A stretch of DNA of 42,572 nucleotides from Akkermansiaceae bacterium. Lineage in GTDB: Bacteria; Verrucomicrobiota; Verrucomicrobiia; Verrucomicrobiales; Akkermansiaceae. The notes under the pieces are model-generated. The model did not search any database. It was not told the DNA's origin and saw only the letters and a list, made by a program, of their open reading frames with translations. The first letter of the stretch is position 1; the number at the start of each line of letters is the position of its first letter. The stretch covers positions 1 to 42,572 of the forward strand of contig JACKQB010000011.1 of assembly GCA_024233115.1 (NCBI GenBank). The letters run 5' to 3'. Positions 26,190 to 34,545 of the stretch are shown here, piece after piece. The position numbers were made by a program, and so were the translations under genes.

Positions 26190-27380
26190 TCAGTGGCCGT
26201 TCGCCAGATGTTTTTCGATCAGTTGCCAGCAATAGAGCTGCATCCTGGGCAAGTGGAAGGGGCCCTTGAAGTGGTTGCCCTTCATGTCGGAGGAACGCCG
26301 TCCGTCGCGGTGCAGGTAGCCGAACCACTCGCCGTGTTCTTGATCGTGGAAATGTTTGTGCGCGTAGTCGTGGACCATCTTGTGCCAGCGTGCGTATTTC
26401 TCATCGCCGGTCATCGTGTAGGCGAGCAGCGTGGCGATGATCGCCTCGCACTGGGGCCACCAGAACTTCATGTCATGCCAGTATTCCATCACCGGTTTGC
26501 CGGTGGGATCGCGGAAGTAGATGATACCTCCGTGCTCCTCGTCCCACCCCTGCAGCCATGAGTAATCGAGCATTTTCAGACCCAGCCTCAATAGTTTTTC
26601 ATCGCCGCCGCGTCGTTGGGCCTCGTGTAAAATGAACCAGGCGCCCTCGATCGCGTGGCCAGGCGTGATCGTGCGCTCCTGCAGGTGGTCAATCAAACTT
26701 CCGTCAGGCGCCGTGCATTCCAGCACACATTGCAGTTCGTCATGCACACAGCCCTCGATCCCGCTGATGAAATCGTCAATTTTTGATGCTGCGAAATCAT
26801 CCCCTACGGTATCGCAAAGTTGCTGCGCCACGTTGAGGAATATCATCGGCACACCAAGGCCTTTGGCTGGGCGCTCAGCGGTAAACTTCGGGGGTAGGGG
26901 ACGCGTGCCGTCGGCATATTCGGTGCAGCGCCTGAACAGATCCCTTGCCTCTTGCGCGAGGGCGTCGTCATTGCTGGCCTTGGCGTATTGGGCGAAGGCG
27001 GCGCAGGCAAATGCCTCGGAGAAAAAATAACGCCGCTTGCGCAAGGGGCGGCCATCGCGGGTAAGGAGGAAAAACATCCGGCCATCGTCGTCGAAGCCAT
27101 GTTGCCGCAGGAAGTCGATACCGGTTCCGGCGCCATCCAGCCAATCCGGCCGGGCCTCCACGGTGTTGTAAAGGCCGCCGAGGATCGAGCTGAACCTGCC
27201 CTGGAACCAAACCGATTTGTCGTCATCCAGCAGCGAGCCGTCCCGGTCGCGCATCAGCAGGTAGCCGCCGTGCTCGGTATCGATCGACCGGGGGAGCCAG
27301 AACCTCAACGTGTCATCCAGCAGGCTGTCGCGGTAGAAATCGCGCAGACCTGTTAGTTGTTCCCGGGTGTATGAGGACAT
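26190..27380 (-). CDS. N-acylglucosamine 2-epimerase (AGE family)
   Basis: A 396-residue cytoplasmic (alpha/alpha)6-barrel enzyme that interconverts ManNAc and GlcNAc, the step after NanA in the Bacteroides-type pathway. Family marks include the N-terminal FYRDSLLDDTLRFWLPRSID with HGGYL, FQGRFSSILGGL, the TPGHAIEGAWFI block with a catalytic His, DEEHGGIIYF, and the KFWWPQCEAI block. The start is the ATG at 27380 (MSSYTREQ); upstream in-frame codons overlap the transporter gene and look non-coding. It begins 13 bp after the transporter stop. ManNAc kinase (nanK) and NanE-type epimerase are absent here, which fits use of the unphosphorylated sugar. Confidence 0.92.
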   Translation of the reverse strand: MSSYTREQLTGLRDFYRDSLLDDTLRFWLPRSIDTEHGGYLLMRDRDGSLLDDDKSVWFQGRFSSILGGLYNTVEARPDWLDGAGTGIDFLRQHGFDDDGRMFFLLTRDGRPLRKRRYFFSEAFACAAFAQYAKASNDDALAQEARDLFRRCTEYADGTRPLPPKFTAERPAKGLGVPMIFLNVAQQLCDTVGDDFAASKIDDFISGIEGCVHDELQCVLECTAPDGSLIDHLQERTITPGHAIEGAWFILHEAQRRGGDEKLLRLGLKMLDYSWLQGWDEEHGGIIYFRDPTGKPVMEYWHDMKFWWPQCEAIIATLLAYTMTGDEKYARWHKMVHDYAHKHFHDQEHGEWFGYLHRDGRRSSDMKGNHFKGPFHLPRMQLYCWQLIEKHLANGH

Positions 27381-27393
27381 CGCTGGATGATGG

Positions 27394-30114
27394 TTAGCTG
27401 TGGATGTTGAGCCCCTTGACCTGCTCGGGGTTCGCGGGCAGGAAGATGGAGCCAACCAGGCCGACGCAGCAGGTGGTGACAAAACAAATCAGGCCGTTGA
27501 ACAAGCCCCAGATATGGGTGGCTCCCGCGTTGTTGGTGAGATGCACAATACCCAAACCGACGGCTCCTGCGATGGTGCCGATGAGTGCCGCCCTGCCACT
27601 CACCCGACGGGTAAAGATACCCAGGGCGAACAGTGCTGCAAGAGGCCCCATGGCAAAGCCGACAAAGATGTTGAAGGCGTCAAAGGCCGACTTGATGTTG
27701 CCCGCGCTCACCAGGCAGGCACAGGCGACCCCGAGGACACCCAGGATGACCACCACATAGCGGGCAACGGACAGCCGTTTCCGGTCCGTGCTGTCGGGGG
27801 AGATCACCCTGCCGTAGTAGTCGGTGACAAATGTCGTGGCCACGGAGTTCAGCGAACTCGAGATCGTGGACTGTGCCGCGGCAAAGACCCCGGCGATGAT
27901 CAGTCCGGCGATGCCTACGGGAAGGTTTTGCATGATGAAGAACGGCAGGATGCCGTCGTTTTTCGCCATGGTAGGGTCTAACAGTGATGGGTGGTGTTGA
28001 TAGAAAACGTAGAGGGCGGTGCCAAGTCCGAAGAACACCGCAGAGCCGACAAGGGTCATGAAAATGTTCAGCCACAACGACCGGGCGGCTTCTTTTTCCG
28101 TCGGGGTGGTCACGTAGCGCTGCACGACATCCTGCCCCGATGTGTAGCTCGGTAACGAGGCGAACAGGAAACCCAGGAAAATCAACCAGCCTGACCGGGT
28201 GGATGCGCTGAAGTTCTTGGCTGCGTCCAGTGACCAGTCGGCGGTGAGGAATTTGCCGTCGCTGGCGGTGGCGGTGATCGCGCCCAAACCGCCATCGACC
28301 TTGCTGACAACCAGTCCGAAGCAAAGCATCGCCCCGCCGATGAGAACCAGCGCCTGGATGGCGTCTGTCCACACCACGGCTTCGATGCCTCCCATCACGG
28401 TGTAGATCACGCACAGCATGCCGATGGCGATGATGGCGAAGTAAATGTTCATGTTGGTCACGCTGGAGAGCGCCAGGGCGGGCAGGTAGAGGACGATGGC
28501 AATGCGGCCGACGTGGAAGATCATGAACGAGGCGGATGCGATGAGCCGGATCGCCAGATTGAACCGCGCCTCAAGGTATTCATAAGCCGATGTCAGGTTG
28601 AGTTTTCTGAAAAACGGCAAGTAGAAGAACACCACGAGCGGCACCAGGACAAGGATCGGCCACTGACCGATCCAGCGGTTCCAATCGCCACTGTAGGCCA
28701 CTGCCGGGATGGCCATGAAGGTGATGGACGAAAGAATGGTCGCAAAGATGGATAGGCCCGCCACCCACCACGGGACGCGCTGGCCGCCACGGAAATAATC
28801 GTCCGTCGTTCGAGCCGATTCCTTTTTCATGAACCAGTAACCCACTGCCACCATCCCCATGAGATAGATGCCCACGACCGTCCAGTTCACGGCTCCGAAT
28901 GCCGGTCTGTCGGCGGCCACCTGACCGCCGCTGACGGCGGGGGTGCGCAGTTTCGGGCTCCACTCTCCCGATGGAACCAGAAAATCCGCGCCGTCAATGA
29001 CGACCGGAACGGTGACTGTGGCGCGGACATTGTCAGGGATTTCTCCGAACCTGGCCCAGGTGTCGGTAACGCTGTGATAACCCAGGATGGTGCGTGAAAA
29101 CCCCGGGTGGTGAAACCCCTGGCGGCTTTCGTTCAGGCTGGGATACTTGTCCTTGTCCTGCAGCCCGCGCAGAAAATCCACCGAAACCCCGCCGAGCACC
29201 AGCAGATGGGAGTATCCCGCCGGGACAGCCGGCGAGGGTGCAGCCGAGATCCCCATGGGCAGGTCGGCGATCCGTTTCCAGGTGTTGGTGCCGGGCGCGT
29301 AAACATAGCAGTCGCGGAAAAAATCGAGCCCGTGGATTTCGTTGATATCCACCTTGTGCATGGTGGTGTCCGACGGGTCGCGCGCCGAGCGGCCGCCAAA
29401 GACATAGACTTTTCCGCCCATGCTTCCGATGGTGTAGTTGCCGCGTGCGCGTGCAGGTGTGCCATCGGCCCGCTGCGGCCAGGGGAGCGACTTCCACTGC
29501 CATGCGGCGGCGTCATGATCCGAGGTGTCGAGTGCCAGAAACTGCGGCTCGGACCCCTTCGGCGAGTCACCGGAAAACACATAGACCGTCTTGCCCACCA
29601 GGGTGGCGGCGATGTTGGTCACCCCCACCGGCAGGTCCGCCAGGGGTGCATATTGAATGGCCCCGCCGGGGGATGTAATTCGATAGACCTTTGCCGAATG
29701 ACCCGCTCCATCGGTCCCGGAGTTGCCGCCGATGAACAATGCCGAGTGGTCATGTGGCAGGGAAACCGACGCCCCGTACGCCAGTGCCTGTGGCAAGGGT
29801 GTGGCGGCCTTCCACCCGCCGTCGGGGGACAATCCCCCGGGGCCCAGTGACAGGGCGAATGCACTCCGATGGAAGACCTTGGGCTGGCCGCCGTCCGCAT
29901 TTTTTGCCTCATCAAATGGATTTTCATAAGGGAAGTTGGCACCTCCCGCGAAGACGAGCAGCCTGTGTTCATCTTGTCCGACGATACCGGCAAAGCCGCC
30001 TGCATATCCATGCTTGTCCGGCAGCGGTGGCACCGTGGATGACCATTGGATGGCTTCACCCGCCATCGCCGCCGCACAACTGAAAAGAATCCCGGGGAGT
30101 ATGGCGAGGCGCAT
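27394..30114 (-). CDS. Kelch-type sialic acid mutarotase fused to sodium:solute symporter
   Basis: A 906-residue fusion. The start at 30114 (MRLAILPGILFSCAAAMA) gives a signal peptide directly. Residues about 20-385 form a cyclically permuted kelch propeller of the NanM mutarotase type (GYAGGFAGIVG, LLVFAGGANF, ALFIGGNSG, VYVFSGDSP, VYVFGGRS, LLVLGGVS). From about 409 there is an SSS-family transporter with an initial helix (VVGIYLMGMVAVGYWF), the DDYFRGGQRVPWW motif, the signature GGIEAVVWTDAIQ and about 12 further membrane segments. The propeller would lie outside the cytoplasmic membrane, convert alpha-Neu5Ac to the transported beta anomer, and hand it to the sodium-coupled carrier. It starts 94 bp after nanA and is followed by the epimerase 13 bp later. 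Confidence 0.92.
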   Translation of the reverse strand: MRLAILPGILFSCAAAMAGEAIQWSSTVPPLPDKHGYAGGFAGIVGQDEHRLLVFAGGANFPYENPFDEAKNADGGQPKVFHRSAFALSLGPGGLSPDGGWKAATPLPQALAYGASVSLPHDHSALFIGGNSGTDGAGHSAKVYRITSPGGAIQYAPLADLPVGVTNIAATLVGKTVYVFSGDSPKGSEPQFLALDTSDHDAAAWQWKSLPWPQRADGTPARARGNYTIGSMGGKVYVFGGRSARDPSDTTMHKVDINEIHGLDFFRDCYVYAPGTNTWKRIADLPMGISAAPSPAVPAGYSHLLVLGGVSVDFLRGLQDKDKYPSLNESRQGFHHPGFSRTILGYHSVTDTWARFGEIPDNVRATVTVPVVIDGADFLVPSGEWSPKLRTPAVSGGQVAADRPAFGAVNWTVVGIYLMGMVAVGYWFMKKESARTTDDYFRGGQRVPWWVAGLSIFATILSSITFMAIPAVAYSGDWNRWIGQWPILVLVPLVVFFYLPFFRKLNLTSAYEYLEARFNLAIRLIASASFMIFHVGRIAIVLYLPALALSSVTNMNIYFAIIAIGMLCVIYTVMGGIEAVVWTDAIQALVLIGGAMLCFGLVVSKVDGGLGAITATASDGKFLTADWSLDAAKNFSASTRSGWLIFLGFLFASLPSYTSGQDVVQRYVTTPTEKEAARSLWLNIFMTLVGSAVFFGLGTALYVFYQHHPSLLDPTMAKNDGILPFFIMQNLPVGIAGLIIAGVFAAAQSTISSSLNSVATTFVTDYYGRVISPDSTDRKRLSVARYVVVILGVLGVACACLVSAGNIKSAFDAFNIFVGFAMGPLAALFALGIFTRRVSGRAALIGTIAGAVGLGIVHLTNNAGATHIWGLFNGLICFVTTCCVGLVGSIFLPANPEQVKGLNIHS

Positions 30115-30208
30115 GGTGTGGTTGGCTGTGGTGTGTGTTTTGGAAACGTAAAAAAGCTGCCTCACGCACTAGCGCGGCGACAGCCTGACGAATGGGTGGA
30201 TGCCTGGC

Positions 30209-31141
30209 TCAGGCTGTGGCGCGCAGTTTTTCAGTGTCCCACTCAAAGAACCCCATGTGCTCGAGGCGTTTGCGGAGTTCCTCAATCTGTTCAGCGGAGG
30301 CTGCGGGCAGCGGGGAGCGCACGGGGCCGCAGTCCACACCGACCAGACCCCAGATTGCCTTCAAACCGGCCCTTCCGCAAGTAGCAAAAAGGGTGTCGAT
30401 CATGACCAGGGCGCGCTGCTGCCACATGCGGGCAGTGGTGAAATCTCCGCACTCCACGGCGGCACGCACGTTCTGATAGATGCTGGCGCCATAGCCGTAG
30501 GTGCTGCCGACAGCCCCCTTGTATCCCTGGGCAACCGACATTAAATACGCTTCGTCGGAGCCCGAGAGGAACTCCTTGCCGGGGCCGGCTTCCTGCATCG
30601 TTTGCAAATTGTAGAGCGTCGAGCCATCTGAGTACTTGATGCCCACAAAGCTGTCCAGTTGCTCCGATGCCATGGATGTGAATTTTCCCACGTTGATGTT
30701 CACACCCGAAAGAAAGGGAATGTGGTAGTAGTAAAAGGGGGTTCGGGGCGCGGCGTCGGTGATGATTTTCAGGCCATCGACCAGTCCCTGCTCGCCCTCG
30801 GGCTTAAAGTAGCCGGGGGGGGTGGCGGACACGGCGTCCGCGCCTGCCGACTCCGCATGTGCGGCCAGTTCGGCTGATGCCTGCCAACTGTTGTGGCCAA
30901 CCTGGATGAAGGTTTTCATGCGGCCTGCGGTGGCTTTCACAAATGCAACAGTGACAGCTTTACGCTCGTCGTCGGTCAGGGAGAACCCCTCTCCCGTACT
31001 GCCCAGCACGTAGATTCCCTTGACGCCCTTGTTGACGAGAAAATCCACCTGTGGCTTGATCATGTCGAGGTTGATCGAGCCGTCCCCGTGCATCGGCGTT
31101 GCGGTTGCGGCGACGAGGCCGTCAATATTCAAAGCATTCAT
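30209..31141 (-). CDS. nanA: N-acetylneuraminate lyase
   Basis: A 310-residue class I aldolase of the DHDPS/NAL family that cleaves Neu5Ac into ManNAc and pyruvate. The carboxylate-binding motif GSTGE is at 47-51, the YYYHIP motif carries Tyr139, and the Schiff-base lysine is K169 in GIKYSDGS. The last motif resembles eukaryote-type and Bacteroides-type NALs more than E. coli NanA. The start at 31141 (MNALNIDGLVAATATPMHGDG) matches the family. An in-frame upstream start at 31189 would add 16 residues that do not fit. It is the first gene of the nan operon, with a TGGT-N11-ACCA operator 59 bp upstream. With the symporter and epimerase it forms a complete import-to-GlcNAc route. Confidence 0.93.
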   Translation of the reverse strand: MNALNIDGLVAATATPMHGDGSINLDMIKPQVDFLVNKGVKGIYVLGSTGEGFSLTDDERKAVTVAFVKATAGRMKTFIQVGHNSWQASAELAAHAESAGADAVSATPPGYFKPEGEQGLVDGLKIITDAAPRTPFYYYHIPFLSGVNINVGKFTSMASEQLDSFVGIKYSDGSTLYNLQTMQEAGPGKEFLSGSDEAYLMSVAQGYKGAVGSTYGYGASIYQNVRAAVECGDFTTARMWQQRALVMIDTLFATCGRAGLKAIWGLVGVDCGPVRSPLPAASAEQIEELRKRLEHMGFFEWDTEKLRATA

Positions 31142-31200
31142 AAGTTCAATATCTGAAAGATATAAATAACGGGAACACGATGCTCGCACGATTAAAGGAG

Positions 31201-31219
31201 TGGTTTGTAATCAAGACCA
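31201..31219. promoter_or_regulatory. TGGT-N11-ACCA operator, nanA operon
   Basis: TGGTTTGTAATCAAGACCA lies 59 bp upstream of the nanA start, flanked by G and C so that the palindrome extends to GTGGT...ACCAC. It is the head-of-operon site for lyase, transporter and epimerase. It is close in sequence to the sialidase 1 site (AGACCA right arm). Confidence 0.75.
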
Positions 31220-31318
31220 CATGGGGCATTAACAACAATGCCCATCACCCATTGTGGATGAGGGGTCACAGCCGCCTGTCCAATAATCGTTTTTACGGAG
31301 GCATTTTGTCCGAACAGC

Positions 31319-31381
31319 TCAGCGCAGGCTGCCGGTGATGCTGCCGCTGAGCTTGTCCATGTCCCTCCGGGTTTCCGGCAT
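31319..31381 (-). pseudogene. Remnant of the 3' end of an M28 peptidase gene
   Basis: The minus strand encodes MPETRRDMDKLSGSITGSLR followed by TGA. This aligns with the last 20 residues of the intact M28 peptidase at 41094 (MPETRDDLDELIGYLTGSVC, also followed by a stop), with 12 identities. Fourteen bases, CGGGTTTCCGGCAT, are identical at 31368-31381 and 41143-41156. Similarity stops at the Met codon; upstream codons are unrelated. It is therefore a fragment, either of a lost paralogue or of a duplicated junction, at the edge of the defence island. Confidence 0.6.
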
Positions 31382-31436
31382 CGCTAATGAGCGTGGGAAA
31401 GGGTGTTGGTGTGGAAGTGAGGAACACGGTTCGTAA

Positions 31437-33218
31437 CTAACAATTCACTAGATTCAGCGCATGGTTTTGAGGGTGTTGATTCCGGCGGCGAGCTGGAAGA
31501 GGTTGGCGGTGGCGTCGTGTTTGATTTGGGTCATCAGGGTGATCCGGGGTGCGGCGTTTGGTTGCTTCCAACGCAGCTTGCAACAGGCGGGCTGCCAATC
31601 GCGCCTGCTCGTGCTGAAGGTCTGGCAATCGACCAGCCCAGTCGTTCACGAGCAGGGGATCGATCTTGGTAAATTGCATACGCTCCAGTAAATCTGACAA
31701 TGACTCAACGGCTCCCTGTTCCTCCTTCGACCGGGCCGAGCGCGATTTATCGTCGGCCTTTGGTTTTTGAGTTTCGAGTTTCGATGTGATTCTAACATGA
31801 TCCGCCACCAGGTGCTCGACATCCGGGTGACGGGTGACGGCATCGAAAATCACGCCACGCAGTTCTCGCACATTGCCGGGCCAATCGTGAGCAAGCAGCT
31901 TTTCCATCGCCTCCGGAATGATCTGGCGGGGGCGGATGCCTTCCCTCTGGGTTTCGGCTTCACGGAGGAGTTTTTCGGCGAGCAGCGGGATGTCGCCCGG
32001 GCGATCGCGCAGTGGCGGTAGCCAGATGGTGCCGCCGCTGCGCAGGCGATCGAGAAGATCAGGGCGGAACGTATGGTCGGGGTCCTCCAGATCAGCATTG
32101 GTGGCGGAAAGAAAGCGCACGTCCATCGGTAGCGATTCACGTCCTCCCACCCGGGTGATCTGGCGCTCCTGCAAGACCCGCATCAGGGCGGCCTGCACTT
32201 CCGACGGCATGTCCGCAATTTCATCGAGAAACAGGTCACCCCCCTTCGCCATTTCGATCAGGCCCACCTTGCCGTCCACTCCCGTTGTCGTCCGGGGCTG
32301 AATGCCGAATAATTCGGAGGCAAACAGGTTCGGTGTGAAAACGGCGCTGTTGACCGCGACAAAGCGCGACGAGTTTTCAGTGTTCAGTTTGGAGTTTTCA
32401 GGAAGAGGGGCTTCACGCTGGGTTGTGGCGGTTTCTTTGGCGCAGCGGTGGAGGTAGCGGGCGAGAAGCTCTTTGCCGGTTCCGCGCTCGCCCCGAACCA
32501 TGACATTTTCCCGGTGTCCCGCCGCCCGCCGGGCTTCGCGAAGTGCCAGCAGCAAAGGAATCGAGTGCCCTACCACTTCCCCTGTGGGATCGGGAAGCAG
32601 GCCGTGGTTCCACAAGGCCTGTTCCAGGAGTTCCGGTCCCTCGAGTGCGCTGCGGTCGATGAAGCCCAGTGCCCCACGGCGGCTGAATTCCAGACTCACG
32701 TCCTTGCGCGGCTTGCTGGATAGAATGAAGATGGGAAGTTCGGGAAACTCTCGGTGAATAGCATCGAGCAAGGTCAGGCCGAAATAAGAGCGAGGATCGT
32801 CATCGCCCGGCCGTCCCTCAGGCATTCCGGGGGTGCGCCGATTGCTCTCTTCCGTCACTAATCCTGTGTAAAAACACAGATCGATGAGAACCATGGACCA
32901 GCGGGGAGGCGGAACCTTGGGCTTGCGCCCGCGGCGTTTCATCTGTGCTTCTGGCCAACCGCAACGCACGGCGTCGAGGGCGGATTCTAGATCATTTTCA
33001 ACCGTGTCGCCGATGGTGGCTGCTGCGGGAGTTTGTGCACGGCAGAAGACCGCTTCTGCCGTGGGTTGAAGCACTTTCTGCTTGCTCGACTTGGTTGAGG
33101 CATCGCCAGTCACATCTTGCCACAAGAAATGGGCGCATAGGCTTTCACGGTCGGTATTCGGTCCGTCCGGCAAGTTACGGCCAAAGAGGTCATCGAGGAT
33201 GAGGAGGCGGGGGAGCAT
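31437..33218 (-). CDS. Receiver-like domain fused to sigma54-type AAA+ ATPase
   Basis: A 593-residue protein, last gene of the four-gene operon; its start overlaps the previous stop by 1 bp. Residues 1-195 resemble a response-regulator receiver with an insertion: acidic pair D9-D10, likely phospho-acceptor D113 (VLIDLCF), ILSSKP and the GFIDRS end. Residues about 215-465 are an AAA+ core like those of sigma54 activators, with Walker A RGERGTGKE (242-250), Walker B GDLFLDE (327-333) and arginine region RPDLLDRLR. The sigma54-contacting GAFTGA is absent, replaced by IQPRTTTGVDGKVG (306-319), and no Fis-type HTH is seen. It may act as a signal-controlled ATPase rather than a promoter activator. 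The final 35 residues are odd (Arg/His/Pro-rich). Another frame over 31454-31570 reads as a better C-terminus (ITLMTQIKHDATANLF..., stop 31454), so a frameshift or fusion junction near 31550 is likely. Confidence 0.7.
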   Translation of the reverse strand: MLPRLLILDDLFGRNLPDGPNTDRESLCAHFLWQDVTGDASTKSSKQKVLQPTAEAVFCRAQTPAAATIGDTVENDLESALDAVRCGWPEAQMKRRGRKPKVPPPRWSMVLIDLCFYTGLVTEESNRRTPGMPEGRPGDDDPRSYFGLTLLDAIHREFPELPIFILSSKPRKDVSLEFSRRGALGFIDRSALEGPELLEQALWNHGLLPDPTGEVVGHSIPLLLALREARRAAGHRENVMVRGERGTGKELLARYLHRCAKETATTQREAPLPENSKLNTENSSRFVAVNSAVFTPNLFASELFGIQPRTTTGVDGKVGLIEMAKGGDLFLDEIADMPSEVQAALMRVLQERQITRVGGRESLPMDVRFLSATNADLEDPDHTFRPDLLDRLRSGGTIWLPPLRDRPGDIPLLAEKLLREAETQREGIRPRQIIPEAMEKLLAHDWPGNVRELRGVIFDAVTRHPDVEHLVADHVRITSKLETQKPKADDKSRSARSKEEQGAVESLSDLLERMQFTKIDPLLVNDWAGRLPDLQHEQARLAARLLQAALEATKRRTPDHPDDPNQTRRHRQPLPARRRNQHPQNHALNLVNC

Positions 33219-33685
33219 CAGTGGATAGGGATGGCGTCGAGCGACAAGTCTGATACCGCCCCTGCAAGTTTTCGTGCTTTCTCATGGAGCTCTCTGACTT
33301 TCTCCAGTGAAAGCCCGGAAAGATTCTCAATCTCCTTGCCTAGGGCGTTCAACGCATCTTGAGCGGCACCGGCCTTTCGCTCAGGATGCTCGGTTTCCCG
33401 CCAACGGAGTGCGGAAACCGCAAGAACGTAGTCGGACGCAACCTCCGAAGGCTTGCCTGCGCTGATCGTCGCAAACTTTGAATAATGCCTGATCAGTTCA
33501 AGCGCTTCGCTGCACCGCTCGGGCCACTCTGCGAGCAAGGACATCAGATCATTGAGTCCAGCCGGATCCTCAACCGCGCCAGAAAGGATCCGTTGGGCGC
33601 GATATAAGGCGAAGATCATCCGGTTCTTCAACCAGCCATGATTGAAGTCCGACCTTGCTCGATTCCACTCTTCGACAGTCTTCAC
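33218..33685 (-). CDS. Small helical protein of unknown function (operon gene 3)
   Basis: A 155-residue soluble protein predicted to be almost entirely alpha-helical (FNHGWLKNRMIFALYRAQRIL, LNDLMSLLAEWPERCSEALELI, LSGLSLEKVRELHEKARKLAG). It has no signal peptide, membrane segment or recognisable motif. Its ATG overlaps the stop of the upstream gene by 4 bp (ATGA) and its stop overlaps the AAA+ gene start by 1 bp, so it is translationally coupled to both. Its short helical make-up suggests an adaptor or subunit for the neighbouring proteins; this is inference. Confidence 0.75.
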   Translation of the reverse strand: MKTVEEWNRARSDFNHGWLKNRMIFALYRAQRILSGAVEDPAGLNDLMSLLAEWPERCSEALELIRHYSKFATISAGKPSEVASDYVLAVSALRWRETEHPERKAGAAQDALNALGKEIENLSGLSLEKVRELHEKARKLAGAVSDLSLDAIPIH

Positions 33686-34545
33686 TTTCTCAAATAGTCA
33701 CGGGTTTTCTTGAATGCTTCCAAAGCCACTTTGGAGTCCAGCTCGTCATCACCTTGCGAACTCGAAAGCTTCTCCGAAAGATCCTTCAACGCTAACCCCA
33801 GACTCGGATGTCCCTTAAAATCATCGACGCCCAATTCCTCTGATAGATCCCGCTCCAAGGCGGCTAAGCTCTCTTTGAACTTTTCGTCGGGTTCTACAAC
33901 AATATTCAGGTGCCGCCAAATCGACTGCATCCGGGTGAATCCCTCGGGTGGCTGGGGGAGATCACCATTGATCTGCAACGCATCACACACCCCACGCAGG
34001 AGATCCGCGTCGCCTGCTGACGCGGCCTTGGCTGCAAGGAAAGCACCGAGCGTGGCTTCGAGCGCCCTGAGTCGATGCGGGATACGAAACGAAATCAAAC
34101 CTGCGAGTTCAGGCGGCACGACAGTCCCCTTTCCCAATTGTTTGAAAGCGTCTTGTTTCAAAAGCGCCTCCGAAAGGCGTCCCACGTCATTCGCTTCTTC
34201 CGTGTCCCTCAACTCTTCCGTCTTGCGTAAGCACCGGAGACAAAGCGGATTCGCGCTCTCCAGCGGCATCGGATGGAACCCATCACTCGAAAACCGCACC
34301 AGGATTCGGCCTTGCGAGACCTTCGCAACAAGCTCCTGCCACTCTGGCTCATGCACGTGAACATATGCAAGGTTCCAGGAACTGTGCTTAATCAGCCACT
34401 CCGCAGCACCCGCATCATCGTCGTTCTCGACGGGAACCTTTGTAAACCCCGCAGCCTCCGCTGAACTCAAAAGCTGTCCGCCGACATGATCGAACACCAC
34501 GCGTTCAGCCTCTGATGCATTGATCGTGTCAGTTTGGGTGCTCAT
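33682..34545 (-). CDS. Unknown protein (operon gene 2)
   Basis: A 287-residue soluble protein. The N-terminal half is mixed alpha/beta (AGAAEWLIKHSSWNLAYVHVHEPEW, GRILVRFSSDGFHPM) and holds a single CxxC pair (PLCLRCLRK). The C-terminal half is mostly helical with many Glu/Lys residues, possibly partly coiled. No known domain was recognised. It begins with ATG overlapping the previous gene's TAA by 1 bp and ends overlapping the next gene by 4 bp. The N-terminal domain, which includes 'SSAEAAGFTKVP', could be receiver-like in fold, but the sequence does not show the usual Asp/Lys set. Confidence 0.72.
   Translation of the reverse strand: MSTQTDTINASEAERVVFDHVGGQLLSSAEAAGFTKVPVENDDDAGAAEWLIKHSSWNLAYVHVHEPEWQELVAKVSQGRILVRFSSDGFHPMPLESANPLCLRCLRKTEELRDTEEANDVGRLSEALLKQDAFKQLGKGTVVPPELAGLISFRIPHRLRALEATLGAFLAAKAASAGDADLLRGVCDALQINGDLPQPPEGFTRMQSIWRHLNIVVEPDEKFKESLAALERDLSEELGVDDFKGHPSLGLALKDLSEKLSSSQGDDELDSKVALEAFKKTRDYLRK

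Larger units (their letters stand above)
31142..31453. other. nanA upstream region and edge of defence island
   Basis: This stretch carries no intact gene. It contains the nanA operator and, next to it, an inverted repeat GGGCATT/AATGCCC (31224-31230 with 31237-31243). Further along is a 9-bp stem, AGCTCAGCG (31316-31324) with CGCTGAGCT (31345-31353). The second stem lies inside a 20-codon remnant resembling the end of an M28 peptidase gene, annotated separately. The last 70 bases (about 31384-31453) separate the remnant from the four-gene operon and hold nothing recognisable. Confidence 0.6.
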
